Positions 45,998-47,640 of a stretch of DNA of 47,640 nt are shown in pieces. Within the stretch, counting starts at the first letter, position 1; every line of letters starts with the position of its first letter. The notes beneath the pieces are model-generated. The model was not told the origin of the DNA and ran no database searches. It was given only the letters and a program-made list of their open reading frames with translations. The position numbers and the translations under genes were made by a program. The stretch is from positions 1 through 47,640 of the IMG/VR virus record IMGVR_UViG_3300044858_003465; one strand, written 5' to 3'. The DNA is from a virus.

Positions 45998-46332
45998 TCC
46001 ACAGCCCCAGGAGACGCCTCCTGGGGCTTTTTGTTGCGATCTAGCGCTGGGTTCAAGGTCCAAAAGCCTTGTTGATATTTTTCCGCTTTTTCCTTTTCTT
46101 TATTCGCCTGGCCGATAAGATAGCCGACAATAGCAACTGCGCTAACTGGCCCCCCGGCATTCATCCCGGCTATCGTCAAGCCCTTTTCCCAGCATTGCTC
46201 GAAATCTTCGCCGGCAGCAAGGCAGTCGTTTTTGTATTTGTGCCCTAGGAACGCTAGGGAAAGCAATACAGCTACGGCGCTAAACCGTCCAACGGTTGTA
46301 ACTGCGTTGGCTAACGTTGTTTTGCGTGTCAT
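45979..46332 (-). CDS. Two-helix membrane protein (holin candidate)
   Basis: The product has 117 residues with hydrophobic helices at about 13-30 and 54-74, a charged loop containing two Cys residues (CLAAGEDFEQC) and a basic C-terminus. Size, two helices and place after the fibre genes suit a holin, though no endolysin adjoins it. Its C-terminal coding end overlaps the convergent gene and the terminator of the replication operon. The start overlaps the upstream fibre stop. Confidence 0.6.
   Translation of the reverse strand: MTRKTTLANAVTTVGRFSAVAVLLSLAFLGHKYKNDCLAAGEDFEQCWEKGLTIAGMNAGGPVSAVAIVGYLIGQANKEKEKAEKYQQGFWTLNPALDRNKKPQEASPGAVDQASEV
46003..46032 (+). terminator. Terminator of the replication operon, inside a convergent gene
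   Basis: AGCCCCAGGAG (46003-46013) pairs perfectly with CTCCTGGGGCT (46018-46028) around ACGC and is followed by T residues on the plus strand only. It lies within the last codons of the minus-strand gene at 45979-46332. Confidence 0.9.
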
Positions 46333-47507
46333 GCGCTCGTCGCTCCCTGGACAATCGCGGCGACTTGATCGACAGTCGCTTTGTTGGCAAGCGCTGATTG
46401 CAGGTTCTCTATGGTTAAAATTGCAGTGCCGGTGGCCTGGCCTACCGCGACACCAAGTGCAACAGACCCCGTTACTGGCCTGGCTGACGTGCCGACAAAT
46501 TCTCCGCTAGGGCCGTATGTAATCCCTAGCTCTACATTGGATTGTAATGGGTATCCGTTTGATGGGTAGTTGTTTGCTGTGTACCAGGACACCTTGGTAG
46601 TGAAGTTGAAGTTTGGCACTTCCATAAACGATGCTGGGCTTCCCGCTGTGGCCCCCCACTTGACAGCCAGATTGTAATTTATGTTGCCAGTGGCGCCTAA
46701 TAGGAACGGGCCAGAGAGGCGAGTGACTTGATTTATGGAGCCAGGCCCAATCGCCGGCTGAGTTGCACTCGACTGGCACTGACCATTTATGGTCAAAGTT
46801 GACGATGATGCATTTTCTACACCTGGCGACCTGGCTGTGTTGGTGAATACAGCGGAAGCGCCGCCAGTGACAGCGCCGTTAATAGTCACGTTTGCGGAAG
46901 CCGCAGTTATGTAAACACCAGCAGTAATCCCGGTGGTAGTTGTGCCGCCAAATACTGGCCCAGTGTGCGTGTAAGTCCCGTTTCCCGAAACTGCTACGGC
47001 TCCTGTAGCGGCGTTACCATTAACGTTGAGTGGTCCGGTATTTGTTCCTATTGTGTTTAACGTACCCACGCCGGTTAGCTGAACAAGCCCACTACTTGAA
47101 GTCTGACCTGTGCTGGCGTTAATGCTTGATGTGATTGTTAAACTACCACTACCGCTATGGTTGCAGGCCACTCCATTCGATACCGCAGGAACTATCGACG
47201 GACCGGAAATGCTGGCAGACTGGCCTAACCCAAGCCCTGCGGTGGTAAGGACTGGATTAAGGGCAGATCCAAGTAGTCCCGAGGCATTAGTAAACGTTAC
47301 ATTGCCACCATTGAGCAACGGAAAAGAACCACCTGCTACTGCGCCGCCACCGGCAGCATTGCTTAACGCCTGCACAGTAATAGCCGTGCTAATTGGCGGC
47401 GAAAACCCGTTGGCAAATGCAACATCGCCAGGCCCTGGGACTACGTTGCCAAACCATGTGAGAGGGGAATCAAACGCGGTAGACGCTATTGCTCGAATGT
47501 CAGCCAT
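46329..47507 (-). CDS. Repetitive tail fibre / adhesin-like protein
   Basis: The product has 392 residues, rich in Gly, Thr, Ser, Asn and Val, with strand-turn repeats such as GSGSLTITSSINASTGQTSS and GNGTYTHTGPVFGGTTTTGI, typical of a beta-helix. The C-terminal segment (VGQATGTAILTIENLQSALA) is helical and could be an attachment or assembly part. It begins MADIRAIASTAFDSPLTWFG and is probably a receptor-binding fibre. Confidence 0.75.
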   Translation of the reverse strand: MADIRAIASTAFDSPLTWFGNVVPGPGDVAFANGFSPPISTAITVQALSNAAGGGAVAGGSFPLLNGGNVTFTNASGLLGSALNPVLTTAGLGLGQSASISGPSIVPAVSNGVACNHSGSGSLTITSSINASTGQTSSSGLVQLTGVGTLNTIGTNTGPLNVNGNAATGAVAVSGNGTYTHTGPVFGGTTTTGITAGVYITAASANVTINGAVTGGASAVFTNTARSPGVENASSSTLTINGQCQSSATQPAIGPGSINQVTRLSGPFLLGATGNINYNLAVKWGATAGSPASFMEVPNFNFTTKVSWYTANNYPSNGYPLQSNVELGITYGPSGEFVGTSARPVTGSVALGVAVGQATGTAILTIENLQSALANKATVDQVAAIVQGATSA

Positions 47508-47640
47508 TATTCAGGCATCCCCGCTTTTTTGTTTAGAAGCCGCTGAGAAATGAACTCCAAGGCTGTAAGAAATTCCGCCATCGGCATGTCACCCTGCGCT
47601 GCTGCAAGTTGTGCGTCAGCGTAAATGATCGGGGGTATTT
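47507..47640 (-). CDS. C-terminal part of the fibre-region protein crossing the junction
   Basis: This is the continuation of the gene starting at 235. It ends TAA at 47507-47509, sharing its last bases with the ATG of the fibre gene downstream (TAATG). The C-terminal residues include AEFLTALEFISQRLLNKKAG, a helix that could be an assembly or chaperone interface. Confidence 0.8.
   Translation of the reverse strand, partial: IPPIIYADAQLAAAQGDMPMAEFLTALEFISQRLLNKKAGMPE
47602..47640. repeat. Right copy of the 39-base terminal repeat
   Basis: Identical to bases 1-39. See the left copy for interpretation. Confidence 0.9.

Noticed and set aside
45173-46063. A 296-codon minus-strand frame
   Set aside because: It lies antisense to the nuclease and cyAbrB-like genes, whose motifs are clear. 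It overlaps the convergent terminator and has no promoter or fitting neighbours.
1-47640. CRISPR arrays, tRNA genes, insertion sequences and HIP1 sites
   Set aside because: I looked for regular repeat-spacer series, cloverleaf-like segments, transposase motifs and GCGATCGC and saw none, but this was by eye only.

Overview
The window is a complete or near-complete genome of a tailed double-stranded DNA phage. The first 39 bases are repeated exactly as the last 39 (1-39 = 47602-47640), and one open gene runs off the left end and resumes at the right end, so the sequence is a closed circle of 47,601 unique bases. The tail module has a long tape-measure protein, a major tail tube protein, a frameshifting tail chaperone and a lambda-like tip block, as in a long-tailed siphovirus. 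The regulator at 45305-45997 has the two-part architecture of cyanobacterial cyAbrB proteins, and most genes start without a Shine-Dalgarno sequence; both suggest a cyanobacterial host, probably a picocyanobacterium. I infer this and have not run a search. I see no integrase, phage repressor, DNA polymerase, RNA polymerase or tRNA gene, which fits a lytic phage using host polymerases.

Layout. (1) 1-19954 and 45979-47640, minus strand: structural genes. Read in transcription order from 19954 downward they are scaffold, major capsid, neck/connector proteins, tail terminator, tail tube, chaperone pair, tape measure, tip proteins and J-like receptor-binding complex, then several tail-fibre proteins, a coiled-coil membrane protein and, across the circle junction, a last fibre and a two-helix membrane protein. 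The portal (20397-21896, minus) lies just upstream of the scaffold. A plus-strand gene of unknown role (20007-20330) sits between them. (2) 21932-24014, plus: two terminase ATPases in tandem, one ATPase-only and diverged, one complete with nuclease. (3) 24019-40042: a long run of mostly small minus-strand genes, with three small plus genes at 24645-25465. A few are recognisable (zinc ribbon, DUF6378-like, possible small terminase, HNH-like, SF2 helicase, RuvC-like resolvase); most are orphans. (4) 40070-45997, plus: replication and recombination, with primase-helicase, an orphan, ERF annealase, a Pro/Gln-rich protein, a PD-(D/E)XK nuclease and the cyAbrB-like regulator.

The most striking organising principle is transcriptional. 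Many genes on both strands are preceded by an extended -10 box close to TGCTATNNT, usually 20-40 bases before the start codon, often directly after an intrinsic terminator belonging to the gene upstream. In the 26-36 kb accessory region these terminator-promoter units are near-copies of one another, and ten gene ends carry a shared tag close to CTTRCAAACTGTTAAGCG that in several cases supplies the stop codon. The region therefore looks like an array of self-contained gene cassettes, one of which (about 31.8 kb) is almost empty. I used the promoter positions to move several start codons inward from the longest open frame.
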